Below, in pieces: positions 1 to 7,790 of a DNA stretch of 34,694 nucleotides; position 1 is the stretch's first letter; each line of letters opens with the position of its first letter. The stretch lies in NCBI RefSeq assembly GCF_000763885.1, contig NZ_JRKO01000053.1, positions 1-34,694 of the forward strand. Direction: 5' to 3'. The DNA is from Paracoccus versutus (GTDB taxonomy: Bacteria > Pseudomonadota > Alphaproteobacteria > Rhodobacterales > Rhodobacteraceae). The position numbers and the translations under genes were made by a program. The notes below the pieces were generated by a model. The model ran no database searches, had not been told where the DNA came from, and saw nothing but the letters and a program-made list of their open reading frames with translations.

Positions 1-78
1 GCTTGGGCCGGGAACCGGGAAAGTCGCCTCAATCCTGCCGAAAATGCCCGGTTTTCAGGCCGGTCGCCGCCGAATCCA

Positions 79-107
79 GAACGAATTCCGCCACGGGGCC
101 CTGTCAA
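79..107 (-). promoter_or_regulatory. Possible leftward promoter at the window edge
   Basis: On the minus strand a perfect TTGACA (107 down to 102) sits just downstream of an A-rich stretch (a run of six A at about 113-118 on that strand). No convincing -10 box lies 16-18 bases further on (TTCGTT or TCGTTC). If real, it would drive a gene or stable RNA lying to the left of the window. The rest of positions 1-128 shows no coding signal that I trust. The bases after the dehydrogenase stop codon do not form a strong terminator hairpin. Confidence 0.22.
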
Positions 108-128
108 AACCCTTTTTTCAGCGGCCTA

Positions 129-1040
129 CTAGAAAACGAAGGGCTCGACGATCCGGCGGCTGCCGAGGGTAAAGGCGTCGGCGGTCAGGACCATGGGGGA
201 GAGGTCGACGTCGGAGGCGCCCTTGCGCACCAGCGCCGCCATGCGGGCGTAGAGCGCCGGGTATTCGCCCATGATGCTGGCCTCGCCCGTCGCCGGGCGG
301 CCGTCGATCTCCAGCAGGTTGCCGCCCAGGCGCAGGGCGAGCTGGCCGGCGTCGGTCTGGAACTCCATGTCCCAGGTCTGCGGGCCCTGCTGGCGGAAGT
401 CGAAATCGGCCGCGATCCCATGCGACAGGCTCAGCCGCGCGGCGATGGGGGCCTGGCGGTTCTCCGGGAAATCCAGCTCGGCGGCGCGCAGGTGGACGGG
501 CATCGGCAGGATCTCGGTCAGGATCGACAGCGCGTTGATGCCGGGGTCGAAGACGCCCATGCCGCCGGCCTGAAAGATCCAGTCCTGGCCGGGATGCCAT
601 TTGCGCACGTCCTCGCGCCAGGTGATCCGGCCCTCGTGGATCACGCGGCCGGCCAGCCAGGCCTTGGCCGCCGCCACCGCATGGGCCATGCGCGAATGCC
701 AGCTGGCATACAGCGTCACGCCCTGCGCCTGCGCCAGGTCACGCAGGATATGCACCTCGGAAAGCGTCGCGCCGGGCGGCTTTTCCAGCATCAGGTGGCG
801 GCCGGCGCGCAGCACCGCCTGCGCCGCCTGAAACCGCGGCACGGGCGGCAGGCACAGGCTGACGGCGCCGATGTCGGGGCGGGCCTCCAGCATGTCCTCG
901 ATGCGCGCAAAACCCTCGACCCCCTCGACCCTTCCATGCCGGCTGACGGTCGCGGCCAGCTCCCAATCGGGGCTGGCCGCCAGCGCCGGGACGTGCTGGT
1001 CCAGCGCGATCTTGCCGATGCCGACGAGCGCGATCCGCAT
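129..1040 (-). CDS. Gfo/Idh/MocA-family sugar 1-dehydrogenase (D-galactose / L-arabinose type)
   Basis: A 303-residue NAD(P)-dependent oxidoreductase. The N-terminal Rossmann fold opens with GIGKIA at residues 7-12. The family motif EKPPG is at residues 86-90 and is followed by the C-terminal alpha/beta domain. The length and the EKPPGAT variant resemble D-galactose 1-dehydrogenases of rhizobia and Rhodobacterales, which also oxidise L-arabinose to its lactone. The start is the ATG whose A is the last base of the upstream dehydratase stop (TGATG), so the two genes are translationally coupled. Its place last in an operon with L-arabinonate dehydratase supports the first oxidative step of L-arabinose or D-galactose breakdown. 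Substrate choice between the two sugars is inference. No lactonase gene is present in the window. Cytoplasmic; no signal peptide. Confidence 0.85.
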   Translation of the reverse strand: MRIALVGIGKIALDQHVPALAASPDWELAATVSRHGRVEGVEGFARIEDMLEARPDIGAVSLCLPPVPRFQAAQAVLRAGRHLMLEKPPGATLSEVHILRDLAQAQGVTLYASWHSRMAHAVAAAKAWLAGRVIHEGRITWREDVRKWHPGQDWIFQAGGMGVFDPGINALSILTEILPMPVHLRAAELDFPENRQAPIAARLSLSHGIAADFDFRQQGPQTWDMEFQTDAGQLALRLGGNLLEIDGRPATGEASIMGEYPALYARMAALVRKGASDVDLSPMVLTADAFTLGSRRIVEPFVF

Positions 1041-2794
1041 CAGTGGCTGTCCTTTCCGACCGGGTTGCCGCGGCAGCCGCGCAGGAAATCCAGGTCCGCG
1101 CCGGTATCCGCGCCCATGACATGCTGCTGGTGCAGCCAGGCATAGCCGCTGGCGGGCTGATCGGGCAGCGGCCGCCATTCGGCCAGCCGCGCCGCCAGTT
1201 CCGCGTCCGAAATGTCCAGGTGCAGCCGGCGGTTCGGCACGTCGAGCGCGATCATGTCGCCGTCGCGCACCACGGCCAGCGGCCCGCCCGCCGCGGCCTC
1301 GGGCGAGGTGTGCAGGACCACGGTGCCATAGGCGGTGCCCGACATGCGCGCATCGGACACCCGCACCATGTCGGTGATGCCCTTGCGCAGCACCTTGGGC
1401 GGCAGGCCCATGTTGCCGACCTCGGCCATGCCGGGATAGCCCCTGGGCCCGCAGTTCTTCAGCACCATGACGCAGGTCTCGTCGATGTCCAGCGCCTCGT
1501 CCTCGATCCTGGCCTTGTAGTCGTCGATGTCCTCGAAGACGACCGCCCGGCCGCGATGCACCATCAGGTGCGGGCTGGCGGCCGAGGGCTTCAGCACCGC
1601 CCCGTTCGGCGCAAGGTTGCCGCGCAGCACGGCGATGCCGCCCTGGTCGGTCAGCGGCCGGTCGGCGGGCAGGATCACCTCCTCGTTCCAGTTCACCACC
1701 TCCTTGACCTCGTCCCAGATCGTGGCGCCGCTGACGGTCAGCGCGTCCTTGTGAAGCTGCCCGGCCTCGCCCAGCCGCTTGATGACCACCGGCAGGCCGC
1801 CGGCATGGAAGAACTCCTCCATCAGGTATTTCCCCGAGGGCATCAGGTTCACGATGGTCTTGACGTCGCGCCCCAGCCGGTCCCAGTCCGCCAGCGTCAC
1901 ATCGACCCCGACCCGGCCGGCCAGCGCCAGCAGGTGGATCACCGCGTTGGTCGAGCCGCCGATGGCGCCATTGGTGCGGATCGCGTTCTCGAAGGCCTGC
2001 TTGGTCAGGATGTCGCTGGGCTTCAGGTCGTCCTTGACCATCTGCACGATGCGCCGGCCCGACAGCTGCGCCATGGTGCGGCGGCGCGAATCCACCGCCG
2101 GGATCGCGGCATTGCCCGACAGCGCCATCCCCAGCGCCTCGGCCATGCTGGCCATGGTCGAGGCGGTGCCCATGGTGTTGCAGGTCCCGGATGAGCGCGA
2201 CATGCTCGCCTCGGCCTCGAGGAACTCGGCCTGGGTCATCTCGCCGGCCTTCACCGCCTCGGAAAACTTCCACAGATGCGTGCCCGAGCCGATGCGCTCG
2301 CCCCGGAACCAGCCGTTCAGCATCGGCCCGCCGGTGACGACGATCGAGGGAATGTCGGTCGAGGCCGCCGCCATCAGCAGGCTGGGCGTGGTCTTGTCGC
2401 AGCCCACCAGCAGCACCGCCCCGTCGATGGGCTGGCCGCGGATCGTCTCTTCGATGGCCAGCGCCGCGAGGTTGCGAAACATCATCGCGGTCGGGCGGAA
2501 GGTATTCTCGCTGGCCGAGAACACCGGCACCTCGACCGGAAAGCCGCCGGCCTCCCACACGCCCGCCTTCACTTTTTCCGCCAGCTCGCGCAGGTGGCCG
2601 TTGCAGGGCGTCAGGTCCGACCAGGTGTTCAGGATGCCGATCACCGGGCGGCCGTCGAACAGATCATGCGGATAGCCCTGGTTCTTCATCCAGCCGCGGT
2701 GATAGATCGTGTCGCGCGAATTGCCGCCATACCAATGCTGCGAGCGCAGCTTGCGCGGCCATGGGGCGGGGGTAAAGGACGGGGTGCTGGACAT
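1040..2794 (-). CDS. L-arabinonate dehydratase (IlvD/Edd family)
   Basis: A 584-residue IlvD/Edd dehydratase that removes water from L-arabinonate to give 2-keto-3-deoxy-L-arabinonate. Candidate [2Fe-2S] cysteines are C64 (TPCNGH), C132 (GCDKTTPS) and C205 (SGTCNTMG). Their spacings of 68 and 73 match, as I recall, those of the structurally known Rhizobium leguminosarum L-arabinonate dehydratase. The catalytic serine motif DARMSGT places the serine at residue 485, again in register. An IlvD used for branched-chain amino acids usually has a different N-terminus and sits elsewhere. Here the sugar dehydrogenase downstream and the GguC/AraD1-like gene 9 bases upstream point to pentonate or galactonate use. 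The start ATG at 2794 gives a typical family N-terminus. Related sugar acids such as D-fuconate or D-galactonate may also be substrates. Confidence 0.9.
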   Translation of the reverse strand: MSSTPSFTPAPWPRKLRSQHWYGGNSRDTIYHRGWMKNQGYPHDLFDGRPVIGILNTWSDLTPCNGHLRELAEKVKAGVWEAGGFPVEVPVFSASENTFRPTAMMFRNLAALAIEETIRGQPIDGAVLLVGCDKTTPSLLMAAASTDIPSIVVTGGPMLNGWFRGERIGSGTHLWKFSEAVKAGEMTQAEFLEAEASMSRSSGTCNTMGTASTMASMAEALGMALSGNAAIPAVDSRRRTMAQLSGRRIVQMVKDDLKPSDILTKQAFENAIRTNGAIGGSTNAVIHLLALAGRVGVDVTLADWDRLGRDVKTIVNLMPSGKYLMEEFFHAGGLPVVIKRLGEAGQLHKDALTVSGATIWDEVKEVVNWNEEVILPADRPLTDQGGIAVLRGNLAPNGAVLKPSAASPHLMVHRGRAVVFEDIDDYKARIEDEALDIDETCVMVLKNCGPRGYPGMAEVGNMGLPPKVLRKGITDMVRVSDARMSGTAYGTVVLHTSPEAAAGGPLAVVRDGDMIALDVPNRRLHLDISDAELAARLAEWRPLPDQPASGYAWLHQQHVMGADTGADLDFLRGCRGNPVGKDSH

Positions 2795-2803
2795 GGGCGA
2801 CCT

Positions 2804-3793
2804 CTAGAGGGTGGCGACGGCGACCGGCGCCGCATCGTTGGGCATCTGGACCAGCGGGTTGCGCAGCGGCAGGCCGAGCGCGGGGGCCTCGATCTGGAAT
2901 ACGTCGCCCGGCCGGGCATGGACGCCGTCGGCAAAGGACAGCGTCGCCGTGCCGAAGAAATGCACATGCACGTCGCCCGGCTGGCGGAACAGCGCATATT
3001 TGAAATGATGGTGTTCCAGGTTGGCGATGCTGTGGCTCATGTTCGCCTCGCCCGACAGGAAGGGCCTTTCCCAAAGCGTGGCCCCGTCGCGCAGGATGCG
3101 GCTGCTGCCCTCGACATGCCGCGGCAGCGCGCCCAGCAGCATCTCGGGGCCGAAGCTGGCCGGCCGCAGCTTGGAATGGGCGAGCCAGAGGTAGTTGCCC
3201 CGCTCGGTCACATGGTCCGAGAACTCGTTGCCAAGCGCAAAGCCCAGGCGAAGGGGCGTGCCGTCGGGGCCGATGAGGTAGAGCCCGGCGATCTCGGGCT
3301 CTTCGCCCGCGTCGAGCGCGAAGGCGGGCGAGGCAAGCGGCGCGCCCGGCGCCACGGCGGCATGGCCGTTGCCCTTGTAGAACCATTCGGGCTGCACCCC
3401 CGCCTCGCCCGGACGCGGCTTGCCGCCCTCGAGCCCCATGCGGAACATCTTCATGCTGTCGGTCAGCTCGCCCGCATCGGGTGCGCCATGCATCGCATCC
3501 CGCGTCGCGGCCGAGCCCAGATGCGTCAGCCCGGTGCCGGTCAGGTGCAGATGCGCGGGGTCGGGATGGTCGACGGGCGGCAGAACCCGCCCCTCGGCCA
3601 GGGCCTGGACCAGGTCGACCGGCGCGCCGCGGCCGCGGCCGGCCGCCTCCTCGGCCAGCCCGCGGCCGGCGGCGATGGCGGCCTGCGCCAGGTCGCGGGT
3701 GCTCTCGGCCCCCGGAACCAGATGCGCGGCATCGCCTTCGCGCAAGGCAACCCCGCGCCCGCCACCCGGCAAAAGCAATTGCGACAGAAACAT
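2804..3793 (-). CDS. GguC / AraD1-family protein of sugar-acid catabolism (FAH-like)
   Basis: A 329-residue protein resembling the GguC/AraD1 group, which occurs next to L-arabinose and galactose genes in rhizobia and Rhodobacterales. It is related to fumarylacetoacetate-hydrolase-like enzymes of 2-keto-3-deoxy sugar acids. Recognisable stretches are the central MKMFRMGLEGGKPRPGE and EWFYKGNGHA segments, FALGNEFSDH, the SGEANMSHS segment and a His-rich C-terminal part (EHHHFKYALF, VHVHFFGT). I chose the ATG at 3793 because GGGGGA lies 7 bases upstream; the open frame continues to 3862 without a better start. It is the first gene of the operon, 9 bases ahead of the dehydratase. Its likely role is the step after dehydration, turning 2-keto-3-deoxy-L-arabinonate toward 2-oxoglutarate semialdehyde. 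The exact reaction is inferred from family and context. Confidence 0.72.
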   Translation of the reverse strand: MFLSQLLLPGGGRGVALREGDAAHLVPGAESTRDLAQAAIAAGRGLAEEAAGRGRGAPVDLVQALAEGRVLPPVDHPDPAHLHLTGTGLTHLGSAATRDAMHGAPDAGELTDSMKMFRMGLEGGKPRPGEAGVQPEWFYKGNGHAAVAPGAPLASPAFALDAGEEPEIAGLYLIGPDGTPLRLGFALGNEFSDHVTERGNYLWLAHSKLRPASFGPEMLLGALPRHVEGSSRILRDGATLWERPFLSGEANMSHSIANLEHHHFKYALFRQPGDVHVHFFGTATLSFADGVHARPGDVFQIEAPALGLPLRNPLVQMPNDAAPVAVATL

Positions 3794-3876
3794 GGCATGG
3801 TCCCCCGCGCAGATCGGCCAGGCGGCGCCGCGCAGCCTGGCGGTTGCGCTTGATCTAGCCATGAAACGACATAATG

Positions 3877-3886
3877 GTAAAATTAC
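3877..3886. promoter_or_regulatory. Candidate LysR operator between the divergent sugar operon and its regulator
   Basis: The 123-base gap between the AraD1-like gene and the divergent LysR gene is locally AT-rich. It holds the palindrome GTAA-AA-TTAC, of the kind LysR proteins bind near divergent promoters. The arms are only four bases, so this is a weak candidate. The position, in the shared control region, is right for autoregulation plus operon activation. Confidence 0.35.
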
Positions 3887-3916
3887 ATCGCCTGCAGTCT
3901 ACATATCGGAATCGTC

Positions 3917-4870
3917 ATGTCGTTACCCCCTGCCCGCCTAATGCTGAAGCCCGCGCAATTGCGGCTGATCCAGCAGATCGCCGAAACCGGCCAGCTGCAG
4001 CTGGCGGCCGAGCGGGTCGGCATGACCCAGCCTGCCGCCTCGCGCATGCTGGCCGAGATCGAGAACCAGGTCGGCGCGCAGCTGTTCCTGCGCCAGCCCA
4101 AGGGCATGGAGCCGACCGAGATCGGCCGCGCCGTGCTGCGCCGCGCCCGCGTCATCCTGCGCGAGATGTTCAGCATGGCCTCGGAGGTGCAGGCGCTGCG
4201 CGAGGGCTTCGGCGGCGCGCTGCGGGTGGGGGCGGTGACGGGGCCGGCGGTCAGCTACCTGGTCTCGGCCATCCGCGAGATCAAGCAGGGCGCGCCGGAT
4301 GCCGACATCACCGTGGACGTCATGCCCTCGCGCGAGTTGCTGCTGCACTTGGCGGCCGGAGAGATGGATTTCGTCCTGGCCCGCATCCTGCCGGAATTCG
4401 ACAGCCAGGATTTCAACATCCTGCCGATGCGGGACGAGAAGGTGGCCTTCCTCGTGCGGTCGAGCCACCCGCTGGGCCGCGCCGCCCCGGTCACGCTGAC
4501 CGAGCTGGCCGGGCAGGAATGGATCATGCAGCAGCGCGGCGCGCCGATCCGCGAGGCGGCGCTGGCGGCCTTTGCCGATGTCGGCCTGTCCGAGCCGAAG
4601 AACATCGTCAACAGCCCCTCGCTGCTGCTGACCATCGCCTATCTGGCGCAAAGCGACGCGGTGGCGCCGATGTCCGAGGAGGTGGCGGAGCTGCTGATCC
4701 GGCCGCCGGTCGGGGCGGGCTTCGCCATGCTGCAGGTGCCGCATGAGATCCGCGTCTCGCCCTATTACCTTCTGGACCTGAAGCGCCGGCCGCTGTCGCC
4801 CTTGGCGCTGCGGCTGCGCGAGAAGCTGGTGGCGCTGTCGAAAAGCCCGGTGCGGGACGCATTCGGCTGA
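3917..4870 (+). CDS. LysR-family regulator, GbpR-like
   Basis: A 317-residue LysR regulator. The N-terminal winged helix-turn-helix covers roughly residues 10-70 (LQLAAERVGMTQPAASRMLAE). It is followed by a linker helix and the periplasmic-binding-protein-like effector domain (about 95-300). It is transcribed away from the sugar operon at 129-3793. In Agrobacterium the LysR regulator GbpR controls the galactose/arabinose-responsive binding protein and ggu genes, and the DNA-binding and effector regions here have the same general look. It is therefore the likely local regulator of L-arabinose or D-galactose catabolism; the effector is inferred. The ATG at 3917 places the helix-turn-helix at the standard distance from the N-terminus. 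No strong Shine-Dalgarno sequence is visible. Confidence 0.85.
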   Translation: MSLPPARLMLKPAQLRLIQQIAETGQLQLAAERVGMTQPAASRMLAEIENQVGAQLFLRQPKGMEPTEIGRAVLRRARVILREMFSMASEVQALREGFGGALRVGAVTGPAVSYLVSAIREIKQGAPDADITVDVMPSRELLLHLAAGEMDFVLARILPEFDSQDFNILPMRDEKVAFLVRSSHPLGRAAPVTLTELAGQEWIMQQRGAPIREAALAAFADVGLSEPKNIVNSPSLLLTIAYLAQSDAVAPMSEEVAELLIRPPVGAGFAMLQVPHEIRVSPYYLLDLKRRPLSPLALRLREKLVALSKSPVRDAFG

Positions 4871-4893
4871 ACCGGCGACAGCGCGCGCCGTCG

Positions 4894-4917
4894 CATGGGT
4901 ATTTGGGGAACGAAGAA
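4894..4917 (+). repeat. Intergenic TATTTGG...GAA element, copy 1
   Basis: This 24-base stretch reads CATGGGTATTTGG followed by GGAACGAAGAA. It matches a minus-strand stretch at 11230-11253 at 22 of 24 positions and resembles 23282-23306. It abuts the hairpin at 4920-4947. Confidence 0.6.
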
Positions 4918-4919
4918 GC

Positions 4920-4947
4920 CCGGCGCCGCGTCTGCGGGCGGCGCCGG
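4920..4947 (-). terminator. Hairpin between convergent genes, probable terminator
   Basis: A perfect 10-base-pair stem (4920-4929 with 4938-4947, arm CCGGCGCCGC) and an 8-base loop lie between the stop codons of the LysR gene and the symporter. Read on the minus strand, downstream of the symporter, the hairpin is followed by the pyrimidine-rich tract CTTCTTCGTTCCCC. This is consistent with termination of the symporter transcript, although it is not a clean U-tract. Confidence 0.5.
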
Positions 4948-4954
4948 AGCGTCG

Positions 4955-6343
4955 TCAGGCGTTTTGCAGGCCGCGCTCTTCCCGGCTTTGCAGGACGGCC
5001 TTGTCGGTCTGGCCGAGGATCTGCGAGGTGACGGTGCCCGCCGTCATCGAGCCCGAGACGTTGAGCGCCGTGCGCCCCATGTCGATCAGCGGCTCGACCG
5101 AGATCAGCAGCGCCACCAGCGTCACCGGCAGGCCCATGGCCGGCAGCACGATCAGCGCCGCCATGGTGGCGCCGCCGCCCACGCCCGCGACCCCGGCCGA
5201 GGACAGCGTGACGATGGCCAGCAGCGTCATGATCCAGGCCGGGTCCAGCGGGTCGATGCCGACCGTCGGCGCCACCATCACCGCCAGCATCGCCGGATAG
5301 AGCCCGGCGCAGCCGTTCTGGCCGATGGTCGCCCCGAAGGAGGCCGAGAAGGACGCGATGGTCTGCGGCACGCCCAGCCGGCGGGTCTGGATCTCGACAT
5401 TGAGGGGGATGGTCGCGGCGCTGGAGCGGCTGGAGAAGGCGAAGGTCAGCGCCGGGACGATCTTGCGAAAGAAGGTCAGCGGGTTCACCCCGGTCAGCGT
5501 CAGCAGCACGGCATGCACCCCGAACATGATCGCGAGGCCCAGGTAGGAGGCGACGACGAACTTGCCCAGGTTCAGGATGTCGGCCGCGTTCGAGGTCGCC
5601 GCCATCTTGGTCATCAGCGCCATGACGCCATAGGGGGTCAGCACCATGATCAGCCGCACCAGCTGGCCGATCCAGGCCTGCAGGATGTCGATCAGGTTCA
5701 GCAGGCTGCGGCCCTTTTCGGGATCGCGGCGCAGCAGGCGGATGGCGGCGACGCCGAGGAAGGCGGCAAAGACCACCACCGCGATGATCGAGGTCGGGTT
5801 CGCCCCGGTCAGCTCGGCAAAGGGGTTCCTGGGGATGAAGGACAACAGCAGCTGCGGCACCGTCAGGTCGGCGACGCGCGGGGCGTAGGTGGTCTCGAGC
5901 GCGGTCAGCCGGGCGGTCTCGGCCGCGCCCTGGGCCAGGCCCTCGGCGGTCAGGCCGAAGGCCAGCGACATGACCACGCCGACGAAGGCCGCGATCGCGG
6001 TGGTGCCAAGCAGCGTGCCCAGGGTCAGCACCGAGATCCGGCCGAGCGCCGAGGCGTCGTGCAGCCGCGCCACCGCGCTGAGGATCGCCGCGAAGACCAG
6101 CGGCATCACCACCATCTGCAACAGCTGCACATAGCCGTTGCCGACCACGTTGATCCAGTCGATCGTGGTTTGCAGCGCCGGCGCGCCGGTGCCATGGACG
6201 AGTTGCAGCCCGATCCCGAACAGCGTGCCCAGGACAAGGGCGATGAAGACCCGCACCGACAGCGTCAGCTGCCCGCCCTGCAGGCGGACCAGCACGACGA
6301 TCAGCGCGGCAAAGATCACAAGGTTGATGAGGACGGATGCCAT
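4955..6343 (-). CDS. tcyP: L-cystine / dicarboxylate-type sodium symporter (DAACS family, TcyP/YdjN-like)
   Basis: A 462-residue inner-membrane carrier of the dicarboxylate/amino acid:cation symporter family. There are N-terminal hydrophobic segments, a serine-rich re-entrant loop (FAFSSRSSAATIPLN), and a second conserved region with ATIGQNGCAGLYPAML and a glycine-rich VAGVGGGATM. These features and the length fit the TcyP/YdjN cystine carriers better than DctA (a DctA is found separately at 14697). It takes up L-cystine or related sulfur amino acids with sodium or protons. It stands alone on the minus strand with a likely terminator behind it. The start ATG at 6343 leads directly into the first membrane segment. 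The substrate is inferred from family resemblance. Confidence 0.8.
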   Translation of the reverse strand: MASVLINLVIFAALIVVLVRLQGGQLTLSVRVFIALVLGTLFGIGLQLVHGTGAPALQTTIDWINVVGNGYVQLLQMVVMPLVFAAILSAVARLHDASALGRISVLTLGTLLGTTAIAAFVGVVMSLAFGLTAEGLAQGAAETARLTALETTYAPRVADLTVPQLLLSFIPRNPFAELTGANPTSIIAVVVFAAFLGVAAIRLLRRDPEKGRSLLNLIDILQAWIGQLVRLIMVLTPYGVMALMTKMAATSNAADILNLGKFVVASYLGLAIMFGVHAVLLTLTGVNPLTFFRKIVPALTFAFSSRSSAATIPLNVEIQTRRLGVPQTIASFSASFGATIGQNGCAGLYPAMLAVMVAPTVGIDPLDPAWIMTLLAIVTLSSAGVAGVGGGATMAALIVLPAMGLPVTLVALLISVEPLIDMGRTALNVSGSMTAGTVTSQILGQTDKAVLQSREERGLQNA

Positions 6344-6636
6344 CGCGCGTCTCCGGCAATTTCAGATTGACCCATCAAGCCACAATGCACGTCCGGCGTA
6401 TAGCCCATCGGCCGCGCGGCTCTGCGGTCCTTGGCCGATAAAGCCAGGCGGGGCGCGCGCTGCAAGGCCTTTGGCCGCGGTTCGGGCGGTTATATTCCAC
6501 GAAATATTGAAACAGCATTCGGATATTCGAGATTATTTTCGCTGCGCCGCCGCGATACCCTTTGCGAAACCGATCCCTGCGGCCGCTTGGGATCGCGCCG
6601 CCGGCGCCGGGTCCAATCGCAACAGCAAGGCAGGCC
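6344..6636. promoter_or_regulatory. Divergent control region with an AT-rich island
   Basis: This is the roughly 290-base gap between the minus-strand symporter and the plus-strand ankyrin gene. Most of it is GC-rich and uninformative. An unusual AT-rich island at 6490-6540 holds the palindrome ATATT-CCACGA-AATAT (6492-6507) and further ATATT motifs. It is a good place for the divergent promoters and for a LysR-type or other operator. No clear -35/-10 pair could be fixed and no small gene was convincing. Confidence 0.35.
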
Positions 6637-7305
6637 ATGCACAAGCTTCTGGCGATCCTGTTCGCATTCGTCCTGGGCGCCTCCAGCCCCTTGCCCGTCC
6701 AGGCACAGACCATGCCAGAGACCGCCCTGTTCACCGCCGCGGCCGATGGCGATGCCGCGGCCATCCGCGCGCTTCTGGCCCGCGGCGTGCCCGTGGATCC
6801 GCGCGACGCCAAGGGGCGCACGCCCTTGCTGTTGGCGACCCATGCCAACCGGGTCGAGGCGGCGCGGGCTCTGGTCGAGGCCGGCGCCGACGTGAACGCC
6901 AGGGATGCCATCGAGGACAGCCCCTATCTTTATGCCGGGGCGCGCGGGCATCTGGAGATCCTGGAGCTGACGCTGGCCCATGGCGCCGACCTGGCCAGCA
7001 CCAACCGCTTCGGCGGCACGGCGCTGATCCCGGCGGCCGAGCGTGGCCATGTCGAGACCGTCCGCCGGCTGATCCAGGCCGGGGTCGAGGTCGATCACGT
7101 CAACCGGCTGGGCTGGACCGCGCTGCTGGAGGCGATCATCCTGGGCGAAGGCGGCCCGCGCCAGCAGCAGGTCGTCGACCTGCTGGTCGCGGCCGGGGCC
7201 GATGTGAACCTGCCCGATGGCGAGGGGGTCTCGGCGCTGGCCCATGCCCGCCGCATGGGCTTCGACGCGATCGCGGCGCGGCTGGTTGCCGCCGGCGCAA
7301 GATGA
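6637..7305 (+). CDS. Exported ankyrin-repeat protein
   Basis: A 222-residue protein with an N-terminal signal peptide (about residues 1-24, hydrophobic LLAILFAFVLG, probable cleavage after VQAQ or near it). Five to six ankyrin repeats follow, recognisable by the TPLLLATHANR, ARALVEAGADVNARD, YAGARGHLEILE, AAERGHVETVRRL and VVDLLVAAGADVN segments. I chose the ATG at 6637 because it begins the signal peptide and has AAGG upstream. Ankyrin repeats bind other proteins, and export suggests a periplasmic partner. It is the first gene of a tightly spaced cluster with a deaminase (11 bases on) and a transporter. Small periplasmic ankyrin proteins are sometimes found with catalases or transporters. 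The partner here is unknown. Confidence 0.85.
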   Translation: MHKLLAILFAFVLGASSPLPVQAQTMPETALFTAAADGDAAAIRALLARGVPVDPRDAKGRTPLLLATHANRVEAARALVEAGADVNARDAIEDSPYLYAGARGHLEILELTLAHGADLASTNRFGGTALIPAAERGHVETVRRLIQAGVEVDHVNRLGWTALLEAIILGEGGPRQQQVVDLLVAAGADVNLPDGEGVSALAHARRMGFDAIAARLVAAGAR

Positions 7306-7316
7306 GGGGAAAGGCG

Positions 7317-7790
7317 ATGACCGACAAGGCGAGGCACTATCTGGAACAGGCGGTGATGCTGGCGCTTCGCAACGCGCAGGCGGGCGGGCGGCCCTTTGGC
7401 GCGGTGGTGGTGCGGGGCGGCGAGGTGCTGGCCACCGGCGTCAACGAAACCGTCGCCACCCACGACCCGACCGCCCATGCCGAGCTGGTGGCGCTGCGCG
7501 CCGCCGCGCTGCGGCTGGGCTCGCCCGATCTTGCCGGCTGCGCGGTCTATGCCAGCGGCCAGCCCTGCCCGATGTGCCTGGCCGCCATGCGGCTGGCGGG
7601 CGTCGCCGATGTGCATTACGCCTATTCGAACCAGGACGGCGCGCCCTATGGCCTGTCCACGGCCGCGCTCTACGAAGAGATGGCAAGGCCCCTCGATCAG
7701 CAACCCATCGCCATCCGCTACCTGCCCGTGCGGCCCGAGGGCGCGGGCGACCTATATGCAGGCTGGAAGGCACGGCAGGACCAGGCGTGA
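7317..7790 (+). CDS. Nucleoside / guanine-type deaminase (CDA superfamily)
   Basis: A 157-residue zinc-dependent deaminase. The catalytic HAE motif is H54-A-E56 and the second zinc motif is PCPMC with C84 and C87, the standard arrangement of the cytidine/deoxycytidylate deaminase fold. The MCLAAMRLAGV segment and the C-terminal region with YEEMARPLDQQP fit the guanine deaminase / nucleoside deaminase subgroup (GuaD- or TadA-related) better than cytidine deaminase. It lacks the tRNA-specific TadA context. GGGGAAAGG precedes the ATG. The last four bases overlap the GTG start of the MFS transporter, so a transported base or nucleoside analogue is a reasonable substrate. Cytoplasmic. Confidence 0.85.
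   Translation: MTDKARHYLEQAVMLALRNAQAGGRPFGAVVVRGGEVLATGVNETVATHDPTAHAELVALRAAALRLGSPDLAGCAVYASGQPCPMCLAAMRLAGVADVHYAYSNQDGAPYGLSTAALYEEMARPLDQQPIAIRYLPVRPEGAGDLYAGWKARQDQA

Noticed and set aside
3..1145. Long open reading frame on the plus strand antisense to the sugar dehydrogenase
   Set aside because: It is a by-product of high GC content; the residues are rich in Arg, Gly, Ala and His without domain character, and the minus-strand gene is well supported.
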